Assembly (NCBI RefSeq): GCF_000523275.1
Contig: NZ_ATHQ01000004.1
Coordinates: 1 to 39,143, forward strand
From: Lebetimonas sp. JH292
GTDB lineage: Bacteria > Campylobacterota > Campylobacteria > Campylobacterales > Nautiliaceae
DNA length: 39,143 nt
Direction of reading: 5' to 3'
The position numbers and the translations under genes were made by a program. The notes beneath the pieces are model-generated. The model made no database searches. It saw only the letters and a program-made list of their open reading frames with translations, and had not been told where the DNA came from. Shown one piece after another: positions 1 to 8,617 of this stretch; the stretch's first letter is position 1; every line of letters begins with the position of its first letter.

Positions 1-68
1 AGATTAGATGATGCTTTAAAGTTATGATATAATTTCCTCAGCTGACACGGAATTATGAACGGTCTCGT

Positions 69-97
69 AAAAAAAGAATTAAGAAGCTAATTCTTTT
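69..97 (-). terminator. intrinsic terminator of hcp
   Basis: A perfect 10-bp inverted repeat (AAAAGAATTA at 72-81 and TAATTCTTTT at 88-97) with a 6-nt loop spans the last codons and the stop codon of hcp. In the minus-strand transcript it runs into seven U residues (A-run at 69-75). The stem is AT-rich, so its strength is uncertain. Confidence 0.6.
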
Positions 98-1509
98 CCG
101 AAGTCTTTGTGGATGTCTCCTGAAATAACTCCAAGATTGAAGTTTTGAACTAAGAAGTTTACTATATCTTCATTTGCAAATTGAGGAGCGTTTGGTCCGA
201 TATAAATATCTTTTACTCCAAGACTTAAAAGTGCAAGTAAAATAATAATCGCTTTTTGTTCCATCCACATTAGGGCAATTGAAACAGGTAAATCATTTAC
301 ATCCTCAATTCCAAGGGCATTTGCTACAGTTAAAGCAATATGAACCGCACCGTTAGAATCATTACATTGTCCAAGGTCAATATATCTTGGAATGTCAGTT
401 CCAGGGACAGTTCCGAAATCCACATCGTTGAATCTAAATTTACCACAGCTTGATGTAATAATAATATGGTCTTTTGGAACTGCAAGTGCTAATTCTCTAA
501 AATAATTTCTTTTTCTTCCAGGTGCGTCACATCCGGCAATAACCCATACTCTTTTTAATTTTCCTTCTTTTATTGCGTCAAGAACTTTTGCCCCGTAACC
601 TTCAAGCACTGTTTTATAATGATGACCTGTTACAATTTTTTCGTTGCTTTCGAATCCTGAAATATCAGGAAGACTTAAAGTCTGGTCAATCAATGGGTCA
701 AAATTGTCATTTTCTATTTTTTTAGCACCTTCTATACCTGTAATTTTATATGTATAAAGCCTATCTACATAATTTTTGACTTTTGGTGATTTTTCAGGCG
801 GAACTATACAGTTTGTATTTACAACACAAGTTCCTTGCCATTTAGAAAATACATCAGTTTGGTCATACCATGCTTTTCCGATATTTCCTTTTAGGTTTTT
901 GAATTTTTTAAGATGAGGATAACCGTGAGCTGGAAGCATTTCTGAATGGGTATAAACATTTATTTTATCACTGAGTCCTCTTTCTTCAATTCTTTTTAAC
1001 AGTTTTTCAAGCATATCAAGATTATGGCCTGAAACAATAATGCCTTTTCCTTCCGCCTTGTTTTGAGTAACTTCAACAGGTGTTGGAATTCCAAGTGCCT
1101 TTGTGTGCATATCACTTAATAAGTTCATAACTTTAACACCGGCATTTCCAACTTTCATAAGCTGTGCTATGTGCTCATCAAAATTAAAGTTAACATTTGT
1201 AAGTGTGAAATACAATGTTTCACTGTTAACATCATCCACTTCTTTTAATGTTTTTCTTGCTTCTTCATCACCGACTTCCTGAACCAATTCATTAGCGTGT
1301 TCTCTGTATGCGCTAAGTCCTTTTAGACCGTAAATCATCAGGTCTTGTAGTCTTGATTTAGTAGCTGTTTTACCACATACCCCTTTGCTTTCTCCGTGGC
1401 TCCCGCATCCTCCAGGTGCACTCATTTCACATTGCCAACATAAAAATGGTAAATCGCAAGCTTGTTTTTTAGTTTCTTTAGTTTCTTTATTTCCGAATAA
1501 TCCGAACAT
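79..1509 (-). CDS. hcp: hybrid cluster protein / hydroxylamine reductase
   Basis: Hcp carries a [4Fe-4S] cluster and a hybrid Fe-S-O cluster. It reduces hydroxylamine to ammonia or NO to N2O and acts in nitrosative stress; in Nautilia it has been proposed as the last step of a hydroxylamine-based nitrate-to-ammonium route. The 476-aa protein has an N-terminal cysteine set with C-x2-C-x7-C-x8-C spacing (about residues 24-44). Hybrid-cluster motifs follow: NTNC in the middle, then SSCGKFRFN, a GQCNDSNGA block and MWMEQKA near the C-terminus. An ATG 33 nt upstream is in frame, but the ATG at 1507-1509 is preceded by AAGGAG at 1515-1520 and gives the usual start. It is monocistronic, with its own terminator and an FNR-type box upstream. 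No Hcr reductase is adjacent, so the electron donor is unknown. Confidence 0.93.
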   Translation of the reverse strand: MFGLFGNKETKETKKQACDLPFLCWQCEMSAPGGCGSHGESKGVCGKTATKSRLQDLMIYGLKGLSAYREHANELVQEVGDEEARKTLKEVDDVNSETLYFTLTNVNFNFDEHIAQLMKVGNAGVKVMNLLSDMHTKALGIPTPVEVTQNKAEGKGIIVSGHNLDMLEKLLKRIEERGLSDKINVYTHSEMLPAHGYPHLKKFKNLKGNIGKAWYDQTDVFSKWQGTCVVNTNCIVPPEKSPKVKNYVDRLYTYKITGIEGAKKIENDNFDPLIDQTLSLPDISGFESNEKIVTGHHYKTVLEGYGAKVLDAIKEGKLKRVWVIAGCDAPGRKRNYFRELALAVPKDHIIITSSCGKFRFNDVDFGTVPGTDIPRYIDLGQCNDSNGAVHIALTVANALGIEDVNDLPVSIALMWMEQKAIIILLALLSLGVKDIYIGPNAPQFANEDIVNFLVQNFNLGVISGDIHKDFGKELAS

Positions 1510-1540
1510 TTTGACTCCTTGTTTTATTTTTTGTAATCCC

Positions 1541-1584
1541 ATTGTAAAATATTTGTTAAATTAAATCATTGATTATAATCAATG
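1541..1584 (-). promoter_or_regulatory. hcp promoter with FNR-type box
   Basis: An 18-bp perfect palindrome, CATTGATTATAATCAATG, lies at 1567-1584. Its core TTGAT-TATA-ATCAA matches the FNR consensus TTGAT-N4-ATCAA. On the minus strand a -10-like TACAAT sits at 1546-1541, predicting a start of transcription near 1534. That puts the palindrome centre (1575.5) close to -41.5, the class II activator position of CRP/FNR proteins. The transcription start is an estimate. The likely ligand-sensing regulator (FNR, HcpR or NssR type) is not in the window. Confidence 0.72.
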
Positions 1585-3118
1585 GATTTGAAAATTTTAA
1601 GCCGAAGAATCGTAGATGGTGTAAGTGTTTATGAAATTTTGATAGAAGAGAGGGTTTTGATAATTACTGCAAGTATAGGACACGACTTTGATTTGGAAAA
1701 AGAAAAAGGAAAATGGGGGGTGATTGAGAAATATATACCTGTTTTTAAGGTTTTATAATATATTAAAGGCTTTAAATTTAACTTCTTTTGAAGTCAATGA
1801 AGTGATAATTGCTACAGACCCGGATAGGGAAGGGGAAAAAATTGCATTTGATTTAATATTAAACAACAAACCTTATAATTTAAATATAAAAAGGGCCGAA
1901 TTTCACGAAATTACAAAATATGCATTTGTTGAGGCTATGAATAATTTAAGATATTATGATAAAAATTTAGTAGCCGCCCAGTTTGTAAGAAGAATAACTG
2001 ACAGATGGATTGGTTTTAATCTCTCTTTGTATCTTCAAGATTATTTACATAATGTTCATTTATCTGCCGGAAGAGTTCAAACTCCGGTACTTAATTGGAT
2101 TTGTGAAAGGACGCAAAAATTAAAAGAAAAAACAAATGTTGTTATGGTGAAACTGAGCGATTTGACAGTTGAATGGGAATTTGAAGAAGAAAAAAAAGCA
2201 GAGGAATTTTTTGAAAATATTCCTGACGAATTAGAAATTAAGCTGATTAAAAGCAAAAAAGAGAGTCTTTTTGAAAAACCTTTCAATACTTCCACTCTTT
2301 TAAAAGAAGCGTCTTCTAAACTTCATTTTTCACCTCAATATACAATGAAACTGGCTCAGGATCTTTTTGAAAATGGATTTATTACATATCACAGGACGGA
2401 TAGTTTTAGAATTTCTAATATGGGTAAATCAATAGCGAAAGAATATATAAAAGAGAATTTTGGAGAAAATTTTGTTAAATTAAGATGTTTTGAAAGTGCA
2501 GGGGCGCATGAAGCTATAAGGGCTACCACTACTATGGATATGGAAGAGATTAAAAGTTTTTTAGTGTTTAAAAATATAAATTTATCTTATAACCATTTAA
2601 AATTATATGATTTGATTTTTAGAAAATTTATTGCTTCCCAGATGAAAGAAGCCATATTAAAAAAAGATACTTTTAACATCTTGGATAAAGAAATAGAGAT
2701 TATTACAGGAATTTTGGAAGACGGGTTTAATCTTGTTTATCCGGTTAAAATTTATGAATTAAAAGAGGGAAAATACAATATTCAAAAAAGTATTGTGAAA
2801 AAAAGCAAATTTTCTCCTTATACATATGCAGAAATTATTGATGAAATGAAAAATAAAGGAATAGGGAGACCGTCCACATATGCCGTTACAATAGAAAAAC
2901 TGCTTAAAAGAAAATATATAACGGAAAAAAAAGGATTTTTGTTTGCCGCGAAGTTGGGATTTAAGGTTTTGGATTTAATAAAAAAACATCCTTTATATAA
3001 ATTTGTTAATGAAAATTATACAAAAGATCTTGAAAATATTATGGATTTAGTGGAAAACGGCAAAAAAGATTATAAAGATGAATTAATTAAATTATATAAC
3101 GAGTTATTTGTGAGTTAA
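1582..3118 (+). pseudogene. rgy: reverse gyrase, topoisomerase-domain remnant
   Basis: This is the C-terminal, type IA topoisomerase half of a reverse gyrase, the ATP-dependent positive supercoiling enzyme of thermophiles. A first frame (1582-1758) gives the RRIVDGVSVYE and ASIGHDFDL blocks that precede the Toprim acidic motif, then hits a stop. The next frame continues with ATDPDREGEK (Toprim DxD, nt about 1814), AGRVQTPVLNW, the active-site tyrosine in ITYHRTDS (nt 2387) and HEAIRATTTMD. The histidine before RTDS is typical of reverse gyrase rather than bacterial TopA, where it is methionine. The whole helicase half, the first Toprim glutamate segment and any zinc finger are missing, with an in-frame stop at 1576-1578. 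About 511 codons remain of a usual 1,100 or so. The 3' end overlaps the convergent ClC gene by 15 nt. I judge it non-functional. Confidence 0.82.
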
Positions 3119-4426
3119 TGTATTAAAATCTATATTTATAGTATTGAATTTTTTAAGATTAAAATTTAATTTTGTAAGATATGAAATAATGGCAACACTA
3201 AATCCCGTTGCTATAACCACATTATAATCATTTGTTATTTCAAGAGATAAAACTATTGAAGTTAGCGGTAATTTCATAATTACACCCATAAAAACGGCAG
3301 AGCCTATTGCCGCAAAATAAAACGGTTCAAGTCCTATTCCTACATGTAAATACTGTAAAATTAGACCGAACAGATAACCGCTGAGAGCACCTATACTCAT
3401 TAGCGGGACAAACATTCCTCCAATAGCGTTTGAATAGATGGAAAAAGTAGTTGCTATTATTCTTAATAATAAGATTTCTAAAATAAATAAGATATTTAAA
3501 TTTTCATTATTTATTAGAAGTGAAACTATTTTATGACCGGTAAATCCTGCATAAGGGGAAATTATTAAAATAGTTGCAATTACGCTTCCTCCGATAATAG
3601 CAAAAATTAAATCTTTATATTTCCTAAAAATATTGAAAAGCTTTAAATGCATAAAATAGAGTATTTTATCTTGGATAAACAGATAAAAATAAATTAATAA
3701 AGTCATATAAGGTATAAATAATGCGGTAATATATACATATTTAAAATTAATCATTCTACCCGCTGAATATATGAAAGTAAAAGGCTGTAAAAATATTAAA
3801 GCAATGCTGAAAGCACTCAGGCTGCCTACTATAATAAAGGTGATATAACTTTTTATAAAATTATAAGCAATGCTTTCAATGGCAAAAGCAATACCTGTTA
3901 TAGGTGATACGAATATAGCTGCGATTCCGCTGCTTGCACCTATACTTATCATTGGTTTAAGCAGTGTTTCCGGAAATTTAAAAAGTGAATGAATTTTATA
4001 TCCTATCATTGCACCGATTTCCGCAGAAGGGCCTTCTGTTCCCATGGCAAATCCGCTTCCTATTGATAATGCTGAAGCAATTATTTTTAATAAAAGCGTT
4101 TTTATGGTAATCATCTCTTTTTTTTCGGTTACTATTTGCGCTATTTGTTCAACTCCGTATTCTTTAACATTTTTATCTTTATAAATTATGAAATTTACAA
4201 TTAAAATTGATAAAATAGTTATTAGATAAATATACCATTTTGGCCATGTGGAAATAGTAAAAATAGGATTTGAACCGAAAAAGATTTTTGAAATATATTC
4301 CATTATATAATAATAGAAAACAATAAAAAATCCGCTTATAAGCCCTGTAATAATGGAAGCTAATAAAAAATCTCTTATTAAAGAGATTTTATTAGTAATT
4401 TTTTTAAAAAAATCACTAAAAAGCAT
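3104..4426 (-). CDS. ClC-family chloride channel / H+-Cl- antiporter
   Basis: A 440-aa polytopic membrane protein of the voltage-gated chloride channel family, expected to move chloride across the inner membrane, often in exchange for protons. The three anion-selectivity regions are visible: a GSGFA segment followed by GTEGPSAEIG (the gating glutamate, near residue 130), the GIAAIFVSPITG segment, and GGMFVPLMSIG toward the C-terminus. About ten hydrophobic stretches fit the fold. There is no C-terminal CBS pair, as in compact bacterial forms. The start codon overlaps the stop of the upstream hydroxylase-family gene (TAATG), so the two are probably translationally coupled. The 3' end overlaps the reverse gyrase remnant on the other strand. 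Channel versus antiporter cannot be decided here. Confidence 0.9.
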   Translation of the reverse strand: MLFSDFFKKITNKISLIRDFLLASIITGLISGFFIVFYYYIMEYISKIFFGSNPIFTISTWPKWYIYLITILSILIVNFIIYKDKNVKEYGVEQIAQIVTEKKEMITIKTLLLKIIASALSIGSGFAMGTEGPSAEIGAMIGYKIHSLFKFPETLLKPMISIGASSGIAAIFVSPITGIAFAIESIAYNFIKSYITFIIVGSLSAFSIALIFLQPFTFIYSAGRMINFKYVYITALFIPYMTLLIYFYLFIQDKILYFMHLKLFNIFRKYKDLIFAIIGGSVIATILIISPYAGFTGHKIVSLLINNENLNILFILEILLLRIIATTFSIYSNAIGGMFVPLMSIGALSGYLFGLILQYLHVGIGLEPFYFAAIGSAVFMGVIMKLPLTSIVLSLEITNDYNVVIATGFSVAIISYLTKLNFNLKKFNTINIDFNTLTHK

Positions 4427-5031
4427 TAATTTTTTTTCTTAATTCTTTTTAATTTTTCAATTCCTTTTAAATCGTCTTTATTCCATTGATAATACGTCCC
4501 AAAAACCCTGTCCCACAAATCAGTTGTAACACCATGATTCATTTTAGGCTTTTTATGATGGACAAAATGAAATTCCTGCATATATCTCCAATATTTGCTT
4601 GCAAATTCACGTCTGTGCATTATATGATGCATTATTCCGTAATTAAAATATCCAAGAGCAAGTCCCCCAACTATTGCGAAAGCATCTCCTAAAGGCATAA
4701 AAAAGTGAAACAGCCATGCAAAAATAGAGGCAATAACTGCGCTCATAAAAAAAGGCATAGCATCATAACTAAACGGATTTTGATGATGATGTGCATGTCC
4801 TTCAACAAATACTTCTATCGATTTTTTCCCGTGAAACAGCCAGGCATGAACGGCGTATTCCAAAAATGTAAAAAATATAACCCCTACAACAAATAAAGCA
4901 ACACTGCCCCATACATCGTCTGAATAATATATTGCCAATATTAAAAAAACTATACCGGTTAAACAGTCTGTTGCCAGGCTTAAATAATAATTCCATTTGC
5001 TTTGTGTTATTTTTAAAATAAAGTTTTTCAT
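4426..5031 (-). CDS. fatty acid hydroxylase / sterol desaturase family membrane protein
   Basis: A 201-aa integral membrane protein with the histidine clusters of the di-iron fatty acid hydroxylase superfamily: HAWLFHG (about residue 63), HAHHHQNP (about 79), HHIMHRR (about 136) and FHFVHHKKP (about 154). These histidines bind two irons for O2-dependent hydroxylation in characterised members. About four hydrophobic helices surround them. AAGGAG lies 6 nt before the ATG at 5029-5031. It is first in a two-gene minus-strand unit with the ClC transporter. The substrate is unknown. An O2-dependent enzyme is slightly unexpected in an anaerobic or microaerophilic genome. Confidence 0.85.
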   Translation of the reverse strand: MKNFILKITQSKWNYYLSLATDCLTGIVFLILAIYYSDDVWGSVALFVVGVIFFTFLEYAVHAWLFHGKKSIEVFVEGHAHHHQNPFSYDAMPFFMSAVIASIFAWLFHFFMPLGDAFAIVGGLALGYFNYGIMHHIMHRREFASKYWRYMQEFHFVHHKKPKMNHGVTTDLWDRVFGTYYQWNKDDLKGIEKLKRIKKKN

Positions 5032-5140
5032 TTTTTCTCCTTAATATTAATATTAATTAATGATTATTATTAAAATTTATTATAACACAAAATTAAACAA
5101 ATGTTGGCACTAACTAAATAACGAAAAAGTAAAAATATAA

Positions 5141-5270
5141 TAGCGTTGCGGAATTTAGCAAAAATTTTGCGTTAAAAAAATTGCATTCAACCCGTTAGGG
5201 CTGCGTAGCTGTTTGCAATTTTTAGCAAAATTTGAGTGGTGCGTTAGCAAAATGGAGCTCTGAGCTGTAA
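5141..5270. repeat. structured intergenic repeat block
   Basis: This stretch is richer in GC than the surrounding spacer and encodes no protein I can recognise. A near-direct repeat, TTTAGCAAAA followed by GCGTTA, occurs at 5154-5174 and 5221-5246. Between them a perfect 10-bp inverted repeat (AAAAATTGCA at 5176-5185, TGCAATTTTT at 5214-5223) closes a 28-nt loop. A third AGCAAAA occurs at 5246-5252 and AGCTCTGAGCT follows at 5256-5266. It could be a dispersed intergenic repeat, a small RNA or the footprint of a small mobile element. Confidence 0.45.
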
Positions 5271-5303
5271 TATTTTTATCTTTGTAGTTATTTTTAAATG
5301 TTT

Positions 5304-5317
5304 GATATAATTATAAT
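5304..5317 (+). promoter_or_regulatory. -10 region for the phosphoribosyltransferase gene
   Basis: Two overlapping -10-like boxes, ATATAAT at 5305-5311 and TATAAT at 5312-5317, lie just before the ATG at 5331. A start of transcription near 5318-5324 would exclude the longer reading frame beginning at 5298 and give a very short leader. No clear -35 box is seen. Confidence 0.5.
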
Positions 5318-5330
5318 AAAAAGGGCTTTA

Positions 5331-5972
5331 ATGTTTAAAAATAGAGTTGAAGCAGGAAAACTTCTGGCAAAAGAAATTAAAAAATTAAAAGAAGAAGGTT
5401 TAATAACAGATCCGGTAGTGGTAGCGCTTCCAAGAGGAGGAATCCCTGTGGCGGCAGAAATTGCAAAGGAGATAAACGCCCCTCTTGATATTTTATTTGT
5501 AAAAAAAATACCGGCCCCAGGAAATGCGGAATTTGCTATTGGAAGTGTCAGTGAAAACGGATTGGTTTTTATAAATAAAGATGTGGCTGAAAAACTTGGT
5601 ATAAGCGATAGTTATATTCAGCAAATTGCAATGGAAAAAATCCAGGAAATTGCCAAATTAAGAGAAAAATATAAAATCGAGCCGAAACTTCTTGAAGGAA
5701 AAGACGTAATATTGGTGGATGACGGAGTGGCCACGGGGGCCAGTATGTATCTGGCTGCACAAAGTATAGTCAGAGATTATCCTAAAAGTGTAATTATTGC
5801 CGCCCCTGTGGCTCCAAGAGATGAAGAAGTGGAAAATATGTTAAAAAGTGTTTCGCACAAATTAATAATTCTTGAAAAACCGGAACTTTTTATGAGTGTC
5901 GGCAGATGGTATGAAGATTTTCATCAATTGAGCGATGAAGAAGTTATTAATATTCTGTCTCAATTTAAATAA
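5331..5972 (+). CDS. phosphoribosyltransferase family protein
   Basis: A 213-aa type I phosphoribosyltransferase. The PRPP-binding loop is explicit in VILVDDGVATGAS (nt about 5707-5745), with two acidic residues followed by the glycine/threonine loop. An N-terminal ALPRGGIPVAAEIAKE segment and a LFVKKIPAPGNAEFAIG flap match the COG1926-type family, whose members are usually of unknown substrate. I chose the ATG at 5331 because the -10 box sits at 5312-5317; an in-frame ATG at 5298 would fall upstream of transcription. It stands alone, with its stop just before the promoter of the rhodanese-like gene. It is probably a cytosolic nucleobase-salvage or regulatory enzyme, but the base it uses cannot be told from sequence. 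Confidence 0.85.
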   Translation: MFKNRVEAGKLLAKEIKKLKEEGLITDPVVVALPRGGIPVAAEIAKEINAPLDILFVKKIPAPGNAEFAIGSVSENGLVFINKDVAEKLGISDSYIQQIAMEKIQEIAKLREKYKIEPKLLEGKDVILVDDGVATGASMYLAAQSIVRDYPKSVIIAAPVAPRDEEVENMLKSVSHKLIILEKPELFMSVGRWYEDFHQLSDEEVINILSQFK

Positions 5973-5973
5973 C

Positions 5974-6003
5974 TTGACAAATTCAAGATTTTTTAGTTAT
6001 AAT
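5974..6003 (+). promoter_or_regulatory. sigma70 promoter of the rhodanese-like gene
   Basis: Consensus TTGACA at 5974-5979 and TATAAT at 5998-6003 are separated by 18 bp. This is the best-matching promoter in the window and implies strong, constitutive expression. The following gene also has a very strong ribosome binding site, AGGAGG at 6023-6028. Confidence 0.8.
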
Positions 6004-6033
6004 AAATAAAATATATTAAAAAAGGAGGGTAAA

Positions 6034-6447
6034 ATGGCAAAATTAACACCATTTGAACAAGAAGCGGTAGAAAGATTTAAAGAAGCTATTGAACTTAATA
6101 AAGAAAAAATAGGTTTAGGGAATGTAGATATAGAAAAAGCAAGAGATCTTATTAAAGATGCCGGTGCAGTTGTACTTGATGTGACTTTACCTAATTTGGT
6201 AGAGGGTGAAAATGCAGAAGAGGCTGGAATTCCTACAGCATATTACACACCATATACTGAATTTACAGACTATATAGATGAACTGCCTGAAGATAAAACT
6301 CAGCCAATTTTAGTAGTTTGCAGGAAAGCATTTTTTGCAAACAGGGTAAAAGGGCTTTTAGACGTTCTTGGATATAAAAATGTTTATGTATTGGCAGATG
6401 ATGTTAAATATTTAGTTGAAGCTCATAAAGCTCACACCGAAGGTTAA
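6034..6447 (+). CDS. rhodanese-like domain protein
   Basis: A 137-aa cytosolic protein (no signal peptide) with a rhodanese/sulfurtransferase fold: an AGAVVLDVTLP strand near residue 45, the active-site cysteine in ILVVCRKAFFAN near residue 97, and a KGLLDVLGYKNVYVL helix-strand close to the C-terminus. In the family the cysteine carries a persulfide, here with RKAFFAN in the loop instead of the common RSA-type loop. The strong promoter and AGGAGG site suggest an abundant protein, plausibly a sulfur carrier in a sulfur-respiring cell; that role is inference. It is a single-gene unit with a hairpin terminator across its stop codon. Confidence 0.85.
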   Translation: MAKLTPFEQEAVERFKEAIELNKEKIGLGNVDIEKARDLIKDAGAVVLDVTLPNLVEGENAEEAGIPTAYYTPYTEFTDYIDELPEDKTQPILVVCRKAFFANRVKGLLDVLGYKNVYVLADDVKYLVEAHKAHTEG

Positions 6448-6459
6448 TTCCTTCTTTTT
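6439..6459 (+). terminator. intrinsic terminator of the rhodanese-like gene
   Basis: GAAGG (6439-6443) and CCTTC (6450-6454) form a 5-bp stem with a TTAATT loop containing the stop codon, followed by TTTTTC. Short but well formed. Confidence 0.6.
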
Positions 6460-6510
6460 CTTCTAAATTAACTCAAAATATATTATACTTTCTTCAAAAA
6501 ACGGATATTA

Positions 6511-7393
6511 ATGAAAAATCTATCTTTAATGTTATATTTGGCCATGTTTGCATGGGGCAGTAACTGGGTCAGTGCTAAAATTTTAATGGATTATTTCAGT
6601 GCATATGAATTAATTTTTTATAGATTTTTAATTGCTGGCATTTACACTTTTTTTTGTAATTATTTATATGAAAATACCTTTTAAAATAGACAAAAGAGAA
6701 ATTTTTTATTCATTTATTTGTGCAATAGTGCTTTGTTTATATAATTATTTTTTCTTTTTAGGGGACCATTTTGGAAATGCTTCATTAGGCGGAGTTTTAG
6801 TAACTACTTTAAATCCTGTTTTAACATTTTTTGCACTTGCCATGATTGCTAAAAAAGCTTTAAAAAAAAGTGAATTATTAGCTTTAATTTTAGGAGCTTT
6901 TGGTTCGTTTTTAATAATAAAAATCTGGAGATTCAATTTAAATGATAAAGGGATAGTATATTTTTTATTGGCAACAGTTACGTGGGTAATACTCACTATA
7001 GTCAGTTCAAAAATAAAAAAAGAAAATTCATTGGTGTTTAGTTTTTTAATGTTTGTATTTTCTACTGTTTTTATATATTTAACTTTTTTAAAATTAAAAA
7101 TACCAAGACTTGATATTGATTTAAAAGGATGGGTTAACCTGCTTTCTTTATCTGTATTTGGAACAACATTTGCAACTGCGGCTTATTTTTATGCAAGCAG
7201 TGTAATTGGTGGTAAGAGAGCTAGTGCATATATATTTCTGGTTCCGTTTAGTGCTGTGATTTTATCATGGATATTTTTAAAAGAGAAAATTGATATATTT
7301 GTAATAATAGGGGGAATAATCAGTTTAACAGGGGTTTATATTTTAAACGGATACTCTTTAGAGGATGTAAAAGCACTCCTAAAAAGGAGTTAA
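6511..7393 (+). pseudogene. EamA/DMT-family transporter, frameshifted
   Basis: Members of the drug/metabolite transporter superfamily with two EamA repeats and ten helices export amino acids or other metabolites. Translation from the ATG at 6511 gives MLYLAMFAWGSNWVSAKIL and YELIFYRFLIAGIYTFF, a typical EamA start, but ends at 6682-6684. The rest of the protein (KIPFKIDKREIFYSF through the second repeat with SVIGGKRASAYIFLVPF) lies in the next frame to 7393. Removing one T from the run of eight T at 6648-6655 joins the frames as YTFFVIIYMKIPF and gives a normal length of 293 aa. So the gene is one base from intact: a true frameshift, a slippage-switchable gene, or a sequencing error. Confidence 0.82.
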
Positions 7394-7410
7394 TTTATTT
7401 TTTATTTTTT
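7375..7410 (+). terminator. intrinsic terminator between convergent EamA gene and argG
   Basis: ACTCCT (7375-7380) and AGGAGT (7385-7390) pair around an AAAA loop and are followed on the plus strand by a T-rich tract (7394-7410). It contains the end of the transporter gene and overlaps the argG stop codon; the same hairpin may also stop argG transcripts. Confidence 0.7.
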
Positions 7411-8597
7411 ACATAACCTTCGATAATAAATCTTAAGGCATTTAATTTAATAAATCCTGCAGCATCTTTTTGATTATATACGCTATCTTCTTCAAATGTT
7501 GCAAATTCAGGGCTAAACAATGAATATGGTGATTTTCTGCCGACTACGTATACATTTCCTTTATATAGTTTTAGTCTTACAGTTCCGGTTGCATTTTTTT
7601 GGGTTTCATCAATTAGTTTTTGAAGAGCAACTCTCTCAGGTGCAAACCAAAAACCATTATAAATAAGTTCTGCGTATTTTGGCATTATTTCATCTTTTAA
7701 ATGAGCCTCACCCCTGTCAAGTGTAATAGATTCAATAGCTCTGTGTGCTTTAAGCAGGATTGTTCCTCCTGGAGTTTCATAACAGCCTCTACTTTTCATT
7801 CCCACAAATCTGTTTTCCACTATATCAATTCTTCCAATTCCGTGTTTTTTACCAAATTCGTTTAATGTTTCAAGAATTTTTGCCGGTGTCATTTGTTTAC
7901 TATTTATTGCGACAGCGTCACCTTTTTCAAAATCAATTTCAATATATTCAGGTTTATCAGGAGCATTTTCAGGTGAAACAGTCCATCTCCACATATCTTC
8001 TTCAGGTTCAGCCCAAGGGTCTTCCAAAATTCCGCCTTCGTATGAAATATGAAGCATATTTGCATCCATTGAATAAGGAGATTTTTTCCCGTGCCTTTCG
8101 ATAGGAATACCGTGGGTTTTAGCATATGCCAGTAATTTTTCCCGGCTATTTAAATCCCATTCTCTCCAAGGGGCAATAACTTTGATATCAGGTTTTAGGG
8201 CATAATATCCAAGCTCAAATCTTACCTGATCGTTTCCTTTTCCTGTTGCACCGTGGGCAACCGCTTCAGCCCCTACCTGATTTGCTATTTCAATCTGTCT
8301 TTTTGCAATAAGAGGTCTTGCAATCGAGGTTCCTAGCAAATATTCCCCTTCATAAATTGCATTAGCCCTGAACATTGGAAACACATAATCTCTTACAAAT
8401 TCTTCTCTTAAGTCTTCAATAAAAATATTTTCCGGTTTTACCCCTAGTTTAATTGCTTTTTCCCTAGCAATTTCCACTTCTTCACCCTGTCCTATATCGG
8501 CTGTGAATGTTACAACCTCAGCATTATATTTATCTTGCAGCCATTTTAAAATTACGCTTGTATCAAGTCCTCCTGAATATGCTAAAACAACTTTCAT
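7395..8597 (-). CDS. argG: argininosuccinate synthase
   Basis: Joins citrulline and aspartate with ATP to give argininosuccinate, the penultimate step of arginine synthesis, in the cytosol as a tetramer. The 400-aa length is normal. The N-type ATP pyrophosphatase loop AYSGGLDTS is at residues 6-14, followed by the [12 protein letters not shown] substrate-binding block (about 118-129) and the [16 protein letters not shown] block near the C-terminus. The start has AAAAGGATATTT just before it. It is a single-gene unit facing the S4-domain gene, with overlapping divergent promoters. No arginine-pathway neighbour is present. Confidence 0.97.
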   Translation of the reverse strand: MKVVLAYSGGLDTSVILKWLQDKYNAEVVTFTADIGQGEEVEIAREKAIKLGVKPENIFIEDLREEFVRDYVFPMFRANAIYEGEYLLGTSIARPLIAKRQIEIANQVGAEAVAHGATGKGNDQVRFELGYYALKPDIKVIAPWREWDLNSREKLLAYAKTHGIPIERHGKKSPYSMDANMLHISYEGGILEDPWAEPEEDMWRWTVSPENAPDKPEYIEIDFEKGDAVAINSKQMTPAKILETLNEFGKKHGIGRIDIVENRFVGMKSRGCYETPGGTILLKAHRAIESITLDRGEAHLKDEIMPKYAELIYNGFWFAPERVALQKLIDETQKNATGTVRLKLYKGNVYVVGRKSPYSLFSPEFATFEEDSVYNQKDAAGFIKLNALRFIIEGYVKNKK

Positions 8598-8617
8598 AAA
8601 TATCCTTTTTTATTGCA

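Noticed and set aside
28-90. TATAAT at 28-33 and an 11-codon frame at 55-90 on the plus strand before hcp
   Set aside because: No ribosome binding site, very short, and the frame ends inside the hcp terminator stem; likely chance in AT-rich DNA.
1724-1760. ATG at 1724 as a true start for the topoisomerase remnant
   Set aside because: Its first ten residues are an out-of-frame reading of the KYIPVFKVL segment of reverse gyrase; the Toprim domain would lack its first half.
4486-4996. Three open frames of 63-68 codons overlapping the hydroxylase-family gene
   Set aside because: They are shadows of the coding gene, two antisense and one in another frame, with no start signals or recognisable motifs.
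5046-5080. Possible Fur box upstream of the fatty acid hydroxylase-family gene (AATGATTATTATT)
   Set aside because: Only about half of a Fur site is matched in a stretch made almost wholly of A and T.
5974-5987. TTGACAAATTCAAG as a second CRP/FNR-type site
   Set aside because: The half-sites have wrong spacing and the first half is the consensus -35 box of the rhodanese-like promoter.
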